A DNA stretch of 64,000 bases from Clostridium omnivorum (lineage in GTDB: Bacteria; Bacillota; Clostridia; Clostridiales; Clostridiaceae). Shown in pieces: positions 1 to 10,482 of the stretch (positions are counted from its first letter, which is position 1; every line of letters starts with the position of its first letter). The position numbers and the translations under genes are program-made. The stretch spans positions 3,993,501 through 4,057,500 of the forward strand of contig NZ_BRXR01000001.1 of the NCBI RefSeq assembly GCF_026012015.1, written 5' to 3'. The notes beneath the pieces are model-generated. The model was not told the origin of the DNA, made no database searches, and was given only the letters and a program-made list of their open reading frames with translations.

Positions 1-1
1 T

Positions 2-730
2 GAAGTTGATAAAATTGTAAAGCAGGCAACTCAGTTGTTATCAGAAATGACTAAATTAACTTGTGTTGTAAAAGCACCTTCCGCTAGTAAGAGCTATATT
101 AAGTCTATTCAGCTTTTAAACATAGATAACAGCAATATATTAGCTGTTATTATTACTGATACGGGACTTATAAAAAATCACATGATTAGAATTCAAAAGC
201 CTTTAAGCAATGAAATGTTAGCAAAGCTTACAAGTATTTTAAATGCAAGGCTTAACAACTTAACTGTTGAAGAAATTAATTTAGCTGTAATTAATAATCT
301 AAAAAAAGACTTGATTAATTATGAAGAAATATTCGATGCTATAATTCCAGCACTTTATGATAGTTTAAGTGGTAGTGATCCTTCGGATATATATATGGAG
401 GGTACAACAAACATATTTAACTATCCTGAGTACAATGACATTGATAAAGCAAGGGAGTTTCTATACTTATTAAATAACAAAGAAACTATTAGCGGACTTC
501 TTGATGTAAAAAATGGAATTTCTATTAGTATTGGTGAAGAAAATTATATAGAACAAGCTAAAGATTGCAGCATTATTTCAGGAGTTTACAGTATTGGAGG
601 AAGGCCGTTAGGGGCAATTGGGGTCATTGGACCAACAAGAATTCCTTATTCAAAAATTATTACCTTGCTAACTAAGGTGGTTAAAGAAATAAATGACAAT
701 ATAGGTCAGATTTTCTTAGATGATAGATAA
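2..730 (+). CDS. hrcA: Heat-inducible transcription repressor HrcA (3' part)
   Basis: This is the C-terminal 242 residues of HrcA; the reading frame is open to the window edge, so the N-terminal winged helix lies upstream. HrcA binds CIRCE operators and represses the class I heat-shock genes, and its folding is assisted by GroEL. The visible part shows the GAF-like inner domain, and the C-terminal stretch GGRPLGAIGVIGPTRIPY (about residues 190-207 of the fragment) is a family hallmark. It is followed 66 bp later by grpE, then dnaK and dnaJ, the standard Firmicute heat-shock operon order. Any CIRCE element would lie upstream of the operon, outside this window. Confidence 0.95.
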   Translation, partial: EVDKIVKQATQLLSEMTKLTCVVKAPSASKSYIKSIQLLNIDNSNILAVIITDTGLIKNHMIRIQKPLSNEMLAKLTSILNARLNNLTVEEINLAVINNLKKDLINYEEIFDAIIPALYDSLSGSDPSDIYMEGTTNIFNYPEYNDIDKAREFLYLLNNKETISGLLDVKNGISISIGEENYIEQAKDCSIISGVYSIGGRPLGAIGVIGPTRIPYSKIITLLTKVVKEINDNIGQIFLDDR

Positions 731-796
731 AAAGACCACAGTAAAACTTGGCTTGTTTATAAGTATACTATGGCTTAGAGGGAAAGGAAGAAGATA

Positions 797-1420
797 ATGA
801 CAATGGAAAAATGGGAAGACGAAAAACAATTTGAAGCAAATGAAACTGATGAAAAATTCACTGATGAAGTTCTTGAAGATCCAGAAAAGCTAGAAGACGA
901 GGAGTTTGAGGAGATAGACCAGGAACATATTCTTTCTCTTGAAGGTATTGCTGAGGAACTTCAAACTTCCAATAAAAAGTTATCTGATGAAAATCAAAAA
1001 CTTCAAAATGAATTAGAAGCTTTAAAAGAGAGAGTTATACGAGTTTCTGCAGAATACGAAAACTACAGAAAGAGAACAGCGAAAGAAAAAGAAGGCATTT
1101 ATACAGATGCCTGCGAAGATGTTTTAAAGACGATGCTCCCTGTTCTCGATAATTTGGAAAGAGCTGCTACTGTCACTGGTAGTGTTGAAGACATAAAAAA
1201 AGGTATAGAAATGACCATAAGACAATTTAAAGACAGCTTTGAAAAGCTTCAGGTAGAAGAAATTTCTACAGAAGAAGGCTTTGATCCAAATTACCATAAT
1301 GCAGTGATGCATGTGGATGATGAACAATTTGGTAATAATCAAGTAGTAGAAGTATTCCAAAAAGGTTACAAAAGAGGCAACAAGGTTTTAAGACATAGTA
1401 TGGTAAAGGTAGCAAACTAG
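797..1420 (+). CDS. grpE: Nucleotide exchange factor GrpE
   Basis: GrpE (207 aa) is the cochaperone that releases ADP from DnaK. The first 60 residues are very acidic and probably disordered. Residues 60-110 form the long coiled coil (SNKKLSDENQKLQNELEALK and the YENYRKRTAKEKE segment). The C-terminal beta domain ends with GYKRGNKVLRHSMVKVAN, which matches the GrpE signature. The chosen ATG follows an AAGGAAG ribosome binding site at about 785-791; a second in-frame ATG two codons later is an alternative. It sits between hrcA and dnaK and is expected to be co-transcribed with them. Confidence 0.96.
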   Translation: MTMEKWEDEKQFEANETDEKFTDEVLEDPEKLEDEEFEEIDQEHILSLEGIAEELQTSNKKLSDENQKLQNELEALKERVIRVSAEYENYRKRTAKEKEGIYTDACEDVLKTMLPVLDNLERAATVTGSVEDIKKGIEMTIRQFKDSFEKLQVEEISTEEGFDPNYHNAVMHVDDEQFGNNQVVEVFQKGYKRGNKVLRHSMVKVAN

Positions 1421-1485
1421 AAAAAATCTTATTATAAATTAAAAGAGGTTGCTAAACAATCGGTTTGGCATAAGAAAGTTATTAA

Positions 1486-3348
<1,863 letters not shown>

Positions 3349-3368
3349 AAAAATGTATGTATAATATA

Positions 3369-3396
3369 TAAGGGATGGGTATATACCCTTCCCTTA
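3369..3396 (+). promoter_or_regulatory. Hairpin in the dnaK-dnaJ intergenic region
   Basis: An imperfect inverted repeat (left arm TAAGGGATGGGT, right arm ACCCTTCCCTTA, one mismatch, 4-nt loop) lies 20 nt after the dnaK stop. It has no proper U-run, so it is not a convincing terminator. It could be an mRNA processing or stability element that sets the DnaK:DnaJ ratio; this role is inference. Confidence 0.5.
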
Positions 3397-3449
3397 ATTT
3401 AGGTTCATAGTAAATAGTATATAAGTAATATTAGGTGGTGGAAAATAGC

Positions 3450-4574
3450 GTGGCAAAAAAAGATTATTATGAAATTTTAGGTCTGCAAAAAGGTGCTAGT
3501 GATGATGAAATAAAAAAGGCTTTTAGAAAGCTTGCTATAAAATACCATCCAGATAAAAATCAGGGGGATAAAGAGGCTGAAGAAAAATTTAAAGAGATTA
3601 ATGAAGCCTATCAAGTGCTTTCAGATCCACAAAAGAAAGCACAATATGATCAATTTGGAACTACTGATTTTAATGGTGGTCAAGGAGGCTTTGGAGGATT
3701 TGACTTCTCAGATATTGGAGGCTTTGGAGACATATTTGAGAGCTTTTTCGGTGGAGGCTTTTCTTCAGGAAAAAGACGTAATGGACCTGAACGGGGTGCT
3801 GATATAGAATATACTCTTAGCTTAACCTTTGAAGAAGCCGTTTTTGGTGTTGAAAAAGAGGTACCTATAAATAGATATGAAAAGTGTGAAACTTGCTCTG
3901 GAAGTGGTGCAAAGCCTGGAACTACAGCAAAAACCTGCGACAAATGCGGTGGAACAGGTCAAACTAGAGTTCAAAGACAAACTCCACTAGGAAGTTTTGT
4001 AAGTATGAATACCTGTGATAAGTGCGGAGGTAAAGGTAAGTTAATAACTGATCCATGCCCAACTTGTAAGGGAACAGGTAAGGAAAGAAAACATAGAAAA
4101 ATTAAGATTAATGTTCCCGCTGGTGTTGATACAGGCAATGTAATTCCATTAAGAGGTCATGGAGAACATGGTTCTAATGGTGGACCTTCTGGCGATTTGT
4201 ATATAAATATAAAGGTAGCACCTCATCAAACTTTTAGGAGAAAAGGCTTTGATATTTATATAGATAGACATGTAAGCTTTGCAAAGGCATCAATAGGTTG
4301 CGAGCTTAAAGTTCCGACAGTTGATGGTGAAGTGAAATATGAAGTTCCATCAGGAACACAGCCTGGTACTGTGTTTAGACTTAAAGGTAAAGGTGTGCCT
4401 AGAGTTAATAGCTCCGGTAGAGGAGATCAATATGTAACTATTGTTGTAGATATACCTAAGACTTTAAATGAAAAGCAAAAGGAAGCTTTAAAAATGTTTA
4501 TGGAAGCAAGTGGCGAATCAATAGAAGAAGGAAAAAAGTCTTTTGTTGACAAAATAAAAGATTCATTTAAGTAA
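3450..4574 (+). CDS. dnaJ: Chaperone protein DnaJ (Hsp40)
   Basis: DnaJ (374 aa) stimulates the DnaK ATPase and delivers unfolded substrates. The J domain (residues 1-70) has the HPD motif in [11 protein letters not shown] Gly/Phe-rich region follows, then four zinc-binding repeats: [24 protein letters not shown] and CPTCKGTG. The C-terminal substrate-binding domains complete it, so this is a full type I DnaJ. The GTG at 3450 ([11 protein letters not shown]) is preferred over the in-frame GTG at 3435, because AGGTGG at 3433-3438 is then a well-spaced ribosome binding site and the protein begins as DnaJ usually does. Confidence 0.97.
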   Translation: MAKKDYYEILGLQKGASDDEIKKAFRKLAIKYHPDKNQGDKEAEEKFKEINEAYQVLSDPQKKAQYDQFGTTDFNGGQGGFGGFDFSDIGGFGDIFESFFGGGFSSGKRRNGPERGADIEYTLSLTFEEAVFGVEKEVPINRYEKCETCSGSGAKPGTTAKTCDKCGGTGQTRVQRQTPLGSFVSMNTCDKCGGKGKLITDPCPTCKGTGKERKHRKIKINVPAGVDTGNVIPLRGHGEHGSNGGPSGDLYINIKVAPHQTFRRKGFDIYIDRHVSFAKASIGCELKVPTVDGEVKYEVPSGTQPGTVFRLKGKGVPRVNSSGRGDQYVTIVVDIPKTLNEKQKEALKMFMEASGESIEEGKKSFVDKIKDSFK

Positions 4575-4580
4575 ATGAAC

Positions 4581-4620
4581 AAACTTCGTTTCTTATGGGT
4601 GAAACGAAGTTTTGTTTTTT
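4581..4620 (+). terminator. Rho-independent terminator of the heat-shock operon
   Basis: A perfect 12-bp stem (AAACTTCGTTTC / GAAACGAAGTTT) with an 8-nt loop is followed by a T-rich tract. It lies just after dnaJ and separates it from prmA. Confidence 0.93.
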
Positions 4621-4625
4621 AATGG

Positions 4626-4653
4626 TTTACCATTGTGGATAATTTGGTATAAT
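4626..4653 (+). promoter_or_regulatory. Sigma-A-type promoter for prmA
   Basis: TTTACC (4626-4631) and TATAAT (4648-4653) are separated by 16 bp. The pair lies directly after the dnaJ terminator and about 45 bp before the prmA start, so it probably drives the prmA-rsmE-mtaB group. Confidence 0.7.
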
Positions 4654-4696
4654 ATAGACGTAAATAAAATCAAAGCAAAAGAAAGGATTGGAAATA

Positions 4697-5638
4697 ATGC
4701 AGGGAAAATGGATAGAAGTTAAGGTCGTTACTACTAGTGAGGCACTTGAACCGGTATCAGGTATATTTTACTCCTTAGATGTAAAAGGGGTTGCTATAGA
4801 AGATCCAAATGACATATTACAAAGAGAACAAGGTCCGCTTACTTGGGATTTTGCAGACATAAATTTGTTTGAATATGGTGATAAAGCAGCTGTTGTAAAG
4901 GGATACTTTAGTGTTGAAGATAACATGAAGGAAATAGAAGAATATATTAAAGAAAAAATACAGGATCTGAAGGGCTTAGGAATAGATATAGGTGAAGGTA
5001 AAGTAGAAGTTAAGGCTGTATATGAAGAAGATTGGGCTAATAACTGGAAGAAGTATTATAAGCCAACTAATATAGGGAACAAAATAGTTATAAGACCAAT
5101 ATGGGAAGAATATCAAGCTAAAGAAGATGAAATAATTATTGATATGGACCCAGGTATGGCTTTTGGAACTGGTACACATGAAACAACTAGAATGTGTATA
5201 GAAGCACTAGAAAAATATGTTACAAATGAAAAAACAGTATTTGATATAGGAACAGGTTCTGGAATATTAGCTATTACTGCGGCAAAACTTGGAGCAGATG
5301 AGGTGATAGGTGTAGATTTAGATCCTGTAGCAGTTGATTCCGCTAGACAAAATGTAGAACTTAATAAAGTACATAGTGATATTAAAATTCTTGAAGGAAA
5401 TCTTATGGAAGTAGTAGATGGCAAGGCTGATATAGTAGTTGCTAATATTATTGCAGATGTAATTATTTTCCTTGCAGAAGACGTGAAAAAATTTATTAAG
5501 GATAATGGATACTTCATTGCTTCTGGAATCATAAGAGAAAGAAGTCAGGATGTAGTAAATAAGTTAGCTGAGTGTGGCTTTAAAGTTGAAGAGGTAAATA
5601 CCCTAGGAGAATGGGTATGTATAGTTGCTAAAAGGTAG
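4697..5638 (+). CDS. prmA: Ribosomal protein L11 methyltransferase PrmA
   Basis: PrmA (313 aa) trimethylates ribosomal protein L11 using S-adenosylmethionine. An N-terminal L11-recognition domain is followed by a Rossmann methyltransferase. The family-specific [16 protein letters not shown] motif lies near residue 155, the SAM-binding [13 protein letters not shown] near 180, and the catalytic-loop [10 protein letters not shown] near 250. The ATG at 4697 ([10 protein letters not shown]) is chosen because it is correctly spaced from the AAAGGA site at 4682-4687; an in-frame TTG at 4688 would sit on top of that site. Placement after dnaJ and before rsmE is standard in clostridia. Confidence 0.95.
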   Translation: MQGKWIEVKVVTTSEALEPVSGIFYSLDVKGVAIEDPNDILQREQGPLTWDFADINLFEYGDKAAVVKGYFSVEDNMKEIEEYIKEKIQDLKGLGIDIGEGKVEVKAVYEEDWANNWKKYYKPTNIGNKIVIRPIWEEYQAKEDEIIIDMDPGMAFGTGTHETTRMCIEALEKYVTNEKTVFDIGTGSGILAITAAKLGADEVIGVDLDPVAVDSARQNVELNKVHSDIKILEGNLMEVVDGKADIVVANIIADVIIFLAEDVKKFIKDNGYFIASGIIRERSQDVVNKLAECGFKVEEVNTLGEWVCIVAKR

Positions 5639-5649
5639 GGATAAGCATA

Positions 5650-6405
5650 ATGCATAAGTTTTTTGTGCCAAAGGATAAGATTATAAACAATAAAGCCTAT
5701 ATTGAAGGCGATGATGTTAAGCATATATATAAGGTATTAAGACTTCAACCAGGCGAAAAGGTAAGCATAAATAATTGTAAAGGTAGAGAATATTTAGGCG
5801 AGATATATGAAGTAAATAAAATGCAAGTTACAGTTGATATTGTTGAAGAATTAGATGTAAGTAATGAGAGTCCACTAGATATCTACCTTTATCAAGGACT
5901 TCCAAAGTCAGCCAAGATGGATTTCATAGTTCAAAAGGCTACTGAACTGGGTGCTTTAGAGGTTACCCCTGTAATAACTGAAAGAGTAGTAGTTAAAAAT
6001 GAACTTGGAGAATTTAAGAAGGTAGATAGATGGAATAGAATAGCTCTTGAGGCATGCAAACAGAGTAAAAGATCCATCATCCCAACAATAAATACACCTA
6101 TTGAGTTTAATGAACTACTTGAAGAGCTAAAAAAAGTTGACTTGATTGTTGTACCTTATGAAAATGAAGAAGGGTATGGAATTAAGCAAATGATTAAGAC
6201 CATAAACAGTGAAGTTAAAAGTGCAGCAATAGTAATAGGCCCTGAGGGCGGATTTGAAGAAGAAGAAATAAGTAGGCTTAAGGAACTTAAAGCACATGTA
6301 ATAACACTAGGACCAAGAATCTTAAGAACAGAAACAGCAGGACTTACATGCATATCATTACTAATGTATGAACTAGGAGATTTAGGCGGTAAAATGTCTA
6401 AATGA
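5650..6405 (+). CDS. rsmE: 16S rRNA (uracil(1498)-N(3))-methyltransferase RsmE
   Basis: RsmE (251 aa) methylates U1498 of 16S rRNA. The N-terminal PUA-like domain begins MHKFFVPKDKI. The C-terminal SPOUT domain carries the trefoil-knot SAM-binding signatures IGPEGGFEEEEI (about residue 197) and LGPRILRTETA (about 221). It starts 11 bp after prmA, so the two genes are probably translated from one message. Length and motifs are complete. Confidence 0.95.
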   Translation: MHKFFVPKDKIINNKAYIEGDDVKHIYKVLRLQPGEKVSINNCKGREYLGEIYEVNKMQVTVDIVEELDVSNESPLDIYLYQGLPKSAKMDFIVQKATELGALEVTPVITERVVVKNELGEFKKVDRWNRIALEACKQSKRSIIPTINTPIEFNELLEELKKVDLIVVPYENEEGYGIKQMIKTINSEVKSAAIVIGPEGGFEEEEISRLKELKAHVITLGPRILRTETAGLTCISLLMYELGDLGGKMSK

Positions 6406-6411
6406 CCTTTT

Positions 6412-6456
6412 ACGGGCAACCTGCCGATGGGAATCGGCACGGTTGGGTTGCCCCGT
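6412..6456 (+). promoter_or_regulatory. GC-rich nested hairpin in the mtaB leader
   Basis: The rsmE-mtaB gap holds a compact, unusually GC-rich structure. An outer stem (ACGGG-CAACC, 6412-6421, with GGTTG-C-CCCGT, 6446-6456, one bulged C) encloses a perfect 7-bp inner hairpin (TGCCGAT / ATCGGCA, 6422-6439, GGGA loop). There is no U-run after it, so it is not a standard terminator. An ATCGG at 6459-6463, next to the mtaB ribosome binding site (AAGGAGG, 6468-6474), could pair with the CCGAT at 6424-6428 as an alternative fold. I do not recognise it as a known riboswitch class. A cis-regulatory RNA or a dispersed palindromic element are both possible. Confidence 0.5.
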
Positions 6457-6481
6457 GTATCGGTGATAAGGAGGTTAACTA

Positions 6482-7783
6482 ATGAAAGTTGCTTTTGCTA
6501 CCTTAGGCTGTAGAGTCAATCAGTATGAGTCTGAAGCTATGGCTGAAAAATTTATACGTGAAGGCTATGAAGTTGTACCATATGATCAATTTTCTGATGT
6601 ATATGTTATTAACACTTGCACAGTTACTAATATGGGAGATAAAAAGTCTAGGCAAATGATAAATAGGGCAAAGAGATTAAACGAAGATGCAATAGTTGCA
6701 GTAGTAGGCTGTTATTCTCAAATAGCCCCAAATGAAGTTTCCAATATTGAAGGTGTAGATATAGTTTTGGGTACCAGAAATAAAGGGGATATTGTTTACT
6801 GGGTTAATAGGACAAGAGAAGAAAGAAAACAAGTTGTGAAGGTTGAAGATGTATTAAAAAATAAGCAGTTTGAAGAGCTTAATATAGAAGAATATCAGGA
6901 TAAGACTAGAGCATTCCTTAAAATACAGGATGGGTGTAATAGATTCTGCTCCTATTGCCTTATACCTTTTGCAAGGGGGGCCGTATGCAGCAAAGAGCCT
7001 TCAAAAATCATGAGCGAAGTTGAAGAACTTGCAAGACATGGATTTAAAGAAATAATCTTATCGGGTATCCACACTGCTTCTTATGGAGTTGATTTAGAAG
7101 AAAAAGTTACACTGATAGATATTTTAGAAAAGATTGAAAAGGTTGATGGAATAGAGAGAGTAAGAATTGGTTCTATTGATCCTACATTTTTTACAGAAGA
7201 AGCTATAAATAGAATTGTAGTACTTAAAAAATTATGTCCGCATTTCCATTTATCACTTCAAAGCGGTTGTGATGAAACACTTAAAAGGATGAATAGACAT
7301 TATACCACTGAAGTTTATAAAAAGGTTGTTAATGACTTAAGAAACCATATAAAGGATGTATCAATTACAACAGATATTATTGTAGGATTTCCTGGTGAAA
7401 CAGAAGAAGAGTTTGAACAAACTTTTAAATTTTTAAGTGAGATTAAATTGACTAAGATGCATATATTTAAATATAGTCCACGAAAAGGAACAAAAGCAGC
7501 AGGCATGAAAAACCAGGTGGATGGAAATATTAAGGAATACAGAAGCAGCAGGTTAATAGAGTTAAGTGAGTGCAATGAAGCAGATTTTATCAAAAAGCTT
7601 GAAGGAGCTTCTGTAAAGGTCCTATATGAACAAAGAATCAATAGTATAGAAGATAGATATGAAGGGTATACTCCAAATTATATAAAGGTTATAACAGGCG
7701 CTAAAGAAGATATTACAGGAAGTATTATTAAAACTACACTGAAAAAAGCTTGCAAAGACTATATGATTGGAGAGATAATATAA
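6482..7783 (+). CDS. mtaB: tRNA N6-threonylcarbamoyladenosine (t6A37) methylthiotransferase MtaB
   Basis: MtaB (433 aa) converts t6A37 to ms2t6A37 in ANN-decoding tRNAs. The N-terminal UPF0004 domain has the auxiliary cluster cysteines in LGCRVNQYES, INTCTVT and VGCYSQ. The radical SAM triad is CNRFCSYC (about residue 155), followed by the core fold and a C-terminal TRAM-like RNA-binding region from about 370. The LGCRVNQYE form distinguishes it from MiaB and RimO. The start is fixed by AAGGAGG at 6468-6474. Downstream, the HIT gene starts 17 bp after the stop, suggesting one transcript. Confidence 0.93.
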   Translation: MKVAFATLGCRVNQYESEAMAEKFIREGYEVVPYDQFSDVYVINTCTVTNMGDKKSRQMINRAKRLNEDAIVAVVGCYSQIAPNEVSNIEGVDIVLGTRNKGDIVYWVNRTREERKQVVKVEDVLKNKQFEELNIEEYQDKTRAFLKIQDGCNRFCSYCLIPFARGAVCSKEPSKIMSEVEELARHGFKEIILSGIHTASYGVDLEEKVTLIDILEKIEKVDGIERVRIGSIDPTFFTEEAINRIVVLKKLCPHFHLSLQSGCDETLKRMNRHYTTEVYKKVVNDLRNHIKDVSITTDIIVGFPGETEEEFEQTFKFLSEIKLTKMHIFKYSPRKGTKAAGMKNQVDGNIKEYRSSRLIELSECNEADFIKKLEGASVKVLYEQRINSIEDRYEGYTPNYIKVITGAKEDITGSIIKTTLKKACKDYMIGEII

Positions 7784-7799
7784 TAAAGGGGGTGAAAAA

Positions 7800-8144
7800 A
7801 TGTCTGATTGTATTTTTTGCAAAATAATCAATAATGAAATTCCATGCGAAAAAATCTATGAAGATGATAAAGTTATAAGCTTCAAAGACATAAGCCCTGC
7901 AGCTCCCGTTCATATACTGATTATTCCTAAAAAGCATATAACTAGTATTAATGAAATGTCAGAGGAACATATTGAGCTTATTGGACATATCTTTGTAGTA
8001 GCAAAAATGTTAGCTAAGCAGCTTGGCATTAGCGAAAACGGGTATAGAATCGTAAATAATTGCGGTGAACAGGCTGGACAGACGGTTAAACATGTTCATT
8101 TTCATATGCTTGGAGGAAGAAACCTTAATTGGCCACCAGGTTAA
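7800..8144 (+). CDS. HIT family nucleotide-binding protein
   Basis: This 114-residue protein has the histidine-triad motif HVHFHMLGG near residue 98 and the N-terminal zinc-type CIFCKIINNEIPC sequence. The family hydrolyses nucleoside phosphoramidates or adenylated compounds (Hint type); the physiological substrate cannot be read from the sequence. The start follows a strong GGGGGTG site. It lies 17 bp after mtaB and before the rpsU promoter, an arrangement I recall from other clostridia. Confidence 0.93.
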   Translation: MSDCIFCKIINNEIPCEKIYEDDKVISFKDISPAAPVHILIIPKKHITSINEMSEEHIELIGHIFVVAKMLAKQLGISENGYRIVNNCGEQAGQTVKHVHFHMLGGRNLNWPPG

Positions 8145-8167
8145 TTATAAATTTGATAATGAAATTC

Positions 8168-8197
8168 TTGACAGATTTTTTAAATATGTTGTATAAT
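8168..8197 (+). promoter_or_regulatory. Sigma-A promoter for rpsU-yqeY
   Basis: TTGACA (8168-8173) and TATAAT (8192-8197), both perfect consensus hexamers, are separated by 18 bp. The transcript would have a leader of about 70 nt before rpsU, which suits a strongly expressed ribosomal gene. Confidence 0.88.
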
Positions 8198-8276
8198 AAA
8201 AAATGTGCTATTTAGCCCGCGATGCTGCATTTTATATTGAATTATTAATTTGTGCTAGCGGAGGGAGGGATAATAG

Positions 8277-8453
8277 ATGTCAGAAATAAGAGTTGGAGAA
8301 AACGAAACATTAGAAAGTGCATTAAGAAGATTTAAGAGAAAATGTGCTAGAGCTGGTGTTCTTTCAGAAGTTAGAAAAAGAGAACACTATGAAAAGCCAA
8401 GCGTAAAGAGAAAAAAGAAATCTGAAGCTGCAAGAAAGAGAAAGTTTAAATAG
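8277..8453 (+). CDS. rpsU: 30S ribosomal protein S21
   Basis: The 58-residue product begins [20 protein letters not shown] and ends in a very basic tail ([15 protein letters not shown]). This is the usual length and shape of S21, a small-subunit protein near the 3' end of 16S rRNA involved in initiation. A GAGGGAGG ribosome binding site at 8261-8268 precedes the ATG. It is followed 25 bp later by yqeY, a neighbour pair conserved in Firmicutes. Confidence 0.97.
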   Translation: MSEIRVGENETLESALRRFKRKCARAGVLSEVRKREHYEKPSVKRKKKSEAARKRKFK

Positions 8454-8478
8454 AATATCTTTGAAAGAAGGTACAGTA

Positions 8479-8925
8479 ATGTCTCTTAAGGAAAGACTAC
8501 AAGCAGATTGGAAAGATGCTTTAAAAGCAAAAGACAAATTTAGAGCCGATACAATAAGTACGGCAAGAGCTGCTATATTGCAAGTAGAAAAAACTGATAG
8601 AGTAGAACTTGATGACGAACAAGTCATTGAAGTATTAGCTAGGGAAGTTAAACAGAGACGTGAAGCTATACTTGAATTTGAAAAAGGAAATAGACAAGAT
8701 TTAGTTGACAAAGGTGTTAGTGAAATAGAGATCTTGTTGAGTTACCTTCCTCAGCAGTTAACAGAAGATGAAATTTTTGTTATAGTTAGAGATGCAGCTG
8801 TTGAAGTAGGTGCTAATAGCATGAAAGACATGGGAAAAGTTATGTCGGTGCTCGCGCCAAGAGTTAAAGGCAGAGCTGATGGCAAACTTGTAAGTCAAAT
8901 TGTTAAAGAGTATTTAAATAAATAG
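8479..8925 (+). CDS. yqeY: GatB/YqeY domain protein
   Basis: YqeY (148 aa) resembles the C-terminal tail domain of the GatB subunit of the tRNA-dependent amidotransferase and probably binds tRNA; its exact role is not settled. It begins MSLKERLQADWKDALKAKDK, has the conserved LPQQLTEDEI segment near residue 92, and ends with the glycine/lysine pattern MGKVMSVLAPRVKGRADGK. The ATG at 8479 is chosen because AGAAGG at 8466-8471 is well placed for it, while an upstream in-frame TTG at 8461 has no ribosome binding site. Confidence 0.92.
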   Translation: MSLKERLQADWKDALKAKDKFRADTISTARAAILQVEKTDRVELDDEQVIEVLAREVKQRREAILEFEKGNRQDLVDKGVSEIEILLSYLPQQLTEDEIFVIVRDAAVEVGANSMKDMGKVMSVLAPRVKGRADGKLVSQIVKEYLNK

Positions 8926-8931
8926 TCATGT

Positions 8932-8962
8932 AAAAAGGTTCAGTTAAAACTGAACCTTTTTT
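8932..8962 (+). terminator. Terminator after yqeY
   Basis: A perfect stem (AAAAAGGTTCAGTT / AACTGAACCTTTTT, 2-nt spacer in the palindrome) runs into a T tract and ends the rpsU-yqeY transcript. Confidence 0.93.
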
Positions 8963-9037
8963 ATTTTGCCTCCAAATGGCATTAAAATTTTAATCTTTGA
9001 ATAGATTAGTATGAAAGAATTTTTAGGGGTGTAAAGT

Positions 9038-9322
9038 GTGGAAAACAAAATAAATAAGACTAAGGAAACTTTAGCCGAAAAATTAGATTTACCAAGAGAT
9101 GTGGTGTTAAACCTACCCAAGATAACAATTACTGGAGATAATGAAATTACTATAGAAAATCATAAAGGAGTAATACTTTTTGAAGATCATGAAATAAAGG
9201 TTAATTCTAACGTAGGGCTGATAACTATTGAGGGCATACACTTTGAAATTCTATTTATGGGAGGCAGTACCTTAACTGTATGTGGGAAGTTTAAAACTGT
9301 GAGGTATGAAGGAAATGCTTAA
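9038..9322 (+). CDS. yqfC: Sporulation protein YqfC
   Basis: This 94-residue protein matches YqfC, a small sporulation protein whose gene is mother-cell (sigma-E) expressed in Bacillus. It is made of short beta-strands (IEGIHFEILFMGGSTLTVCGKF) after a basic N-terminus with LPRDVVLNLPKITITG. The GTG start at 9038 is supported by AGGGGTG at 9025-9031. It overlaps yqfD, which is the conserved arrangement. I searched upstream for sigma-E hexamers and found none that fit the accepted spacing. Confidence 0.9.
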   Translation: MENKINKTKETLAEKLDLPRDVVLNLPKITITGDNEITIENHKGVILFEDHEIKVNSNVGLITIEGIHFEILFMGGSTLTVCGKFKTVRYEGNA

Positions 9323-10454
9323 TTTTGATAAATATAGGAATGGAATAATAACTATTGAAGTTCAATCATTAATGCCCGAAAAATTTATTAACCTATTATG
9401 GAAAAATGGAGTTTATATAAAAAATATTAAAAAGATAAACATCACAACAATGACAATGGAAGTTAACCTTAAAAATTATAGCTTAATTGAGGAAATATCA
9501 AAAAAAACTGGTACTAAGATAAAAATAATTGGGAGAAAAGGAATAACTTTTTTCTTTTTAAAAATGAGAAAAAGGGCGGCTCTTATTGGCGGAATTGGCA
9601 TCTTCATTTTAATATTATATTGTTTATCTAATTTTATTTGGAGCATAGATATTGTTACTGATCATAACTTGACACCTTATGAAATTAGACAGCAGCTTTT
9701 GGAGCTAGGAGTAAAGCCAGGTATTAATAAAAAGAGTATCAATGTATATCAATTAGAGGAAAAATTAAAAAATAATGATAACATAATGTGGAGTAGAGTA
9801 AGAATTGAGGGTTCGGAGTTAAAAGTATCAACTATAGAAAGAACATCTCCTCCTAATATGGTTGTAGAAAATGAACCTTGTAACTTGGTAGCCAAAAAAG
9901 ATGGACAGATAGTTAGAGTGTATACTACTGCAGGTACTCCAGCGGTAAAAGCTGGTGACATAATAAAGACTGGACAAATTCTCGTTAAAGGAGAACAAGG
10001 GAAAGAGGGAAGTGTATATACTGTACATGCTAAAGGAGATGTAATTGCTAAAACCTTCTATGAAGAAATAAAAGAAGTACCAATTAAAGGTGTGAAAAAA
10101 GTTAGAACAGGAAATAGTGCTGAAAGTTTATATATTGAGATAAAGGGTAAGAGGTTTTATTTTAAAAATGATTTAAATAAATTTAAGATTTATGATAAAA
10201 TAGAAGGAAATAAAGGAATCTTAAAAAAGGAAACCTATTATGAGGTAAAAGAGGAAAAGTTTGATCTTGATCCTAAAAAGGTTATTGATGAAACCGCAGA
10301 TGAGCTTTTTCAAAAGATTAGCGTAAATTTAGACAAATCAGTAGTAATTAAGGATAAAAAGGTAGAGGCTCAGCCTGTAGGAGATAACTATAAGATAAGA
10401 CTTTTAGTTATTGCAGAAGAAAACATTGCTTTACCTGAGAAAACGGAGCAGTAG
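9306..10454 (+). CDS. yqfD: Sporulation protein YqfD
   Basis: YqfD (382 aa) is a membrane-anchored sporulation protein. A transmembrane helix (about residues 94-112, ALIGGIGIFILILYCLSNF) is followed by a large outside domain with the family's VKPGI and GEPCNLVAKKDG-type segments. Its molecular role is not firmly established; in Bacillus it is in the sigma-E regulon and linked to forespore engulfment-stage functions. The gene overlaps yqfC. An in-frame ATG at 9315 is better spaced from GAGG at 9301-9304 and could be the true start, shortening the protein by three residues. Confidence 0.9.
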   Translation: MKEMLNFDKYRNGIITIEVQSLMPEKFINLLWKNGVYIKNIKKINITTMTMEVNLKNYSLIEEISKKTGTKIKIIGRKGITFFFLKMRKRAALIGGIGIFILILYCLSNFIWSIDIVTDHNLTPYEIRQQLLELGVKPGINKKSINVYQLEEKLKNNDNIMWSRVRIEGSELKVSTIERTSPPNMVVENEPCNLVAKKDGQIVRVYTTAGTPAVKAGDIIKTGQILVKGEQGKEGSVYTVHAKGDVIAKTFYEEIKEVPIKGVKKVRTGNSAESLYIEIKGKRFYFKNDLNKFKIYDKIEGNKGILKKETYYEVKEEKFDLDPKKVIDETADELFQKISVNLDKSVVIKDKKVEAQPVGDNYKIRLLVIAEENIALPEKTEQ

Positions 10455-10482
10455 CTTTTTATTAACAAAAGGTGGGATATAG

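Noticed and set aside
5113-5532. Long antisense open frame inside prmA, and similar frames opposite grpE, dnaK, dnaG and others
   Set aside because: They are shadows of well-supported genes, lack ribosome binding sites and have no coherent protein features.
6412-6456. mtaB leader hairpin as an rsmE terminator
   Set aside because: No U-run follows the stem; a nested structure and nearby alternative pairing fit a regulatory or repeat element better.
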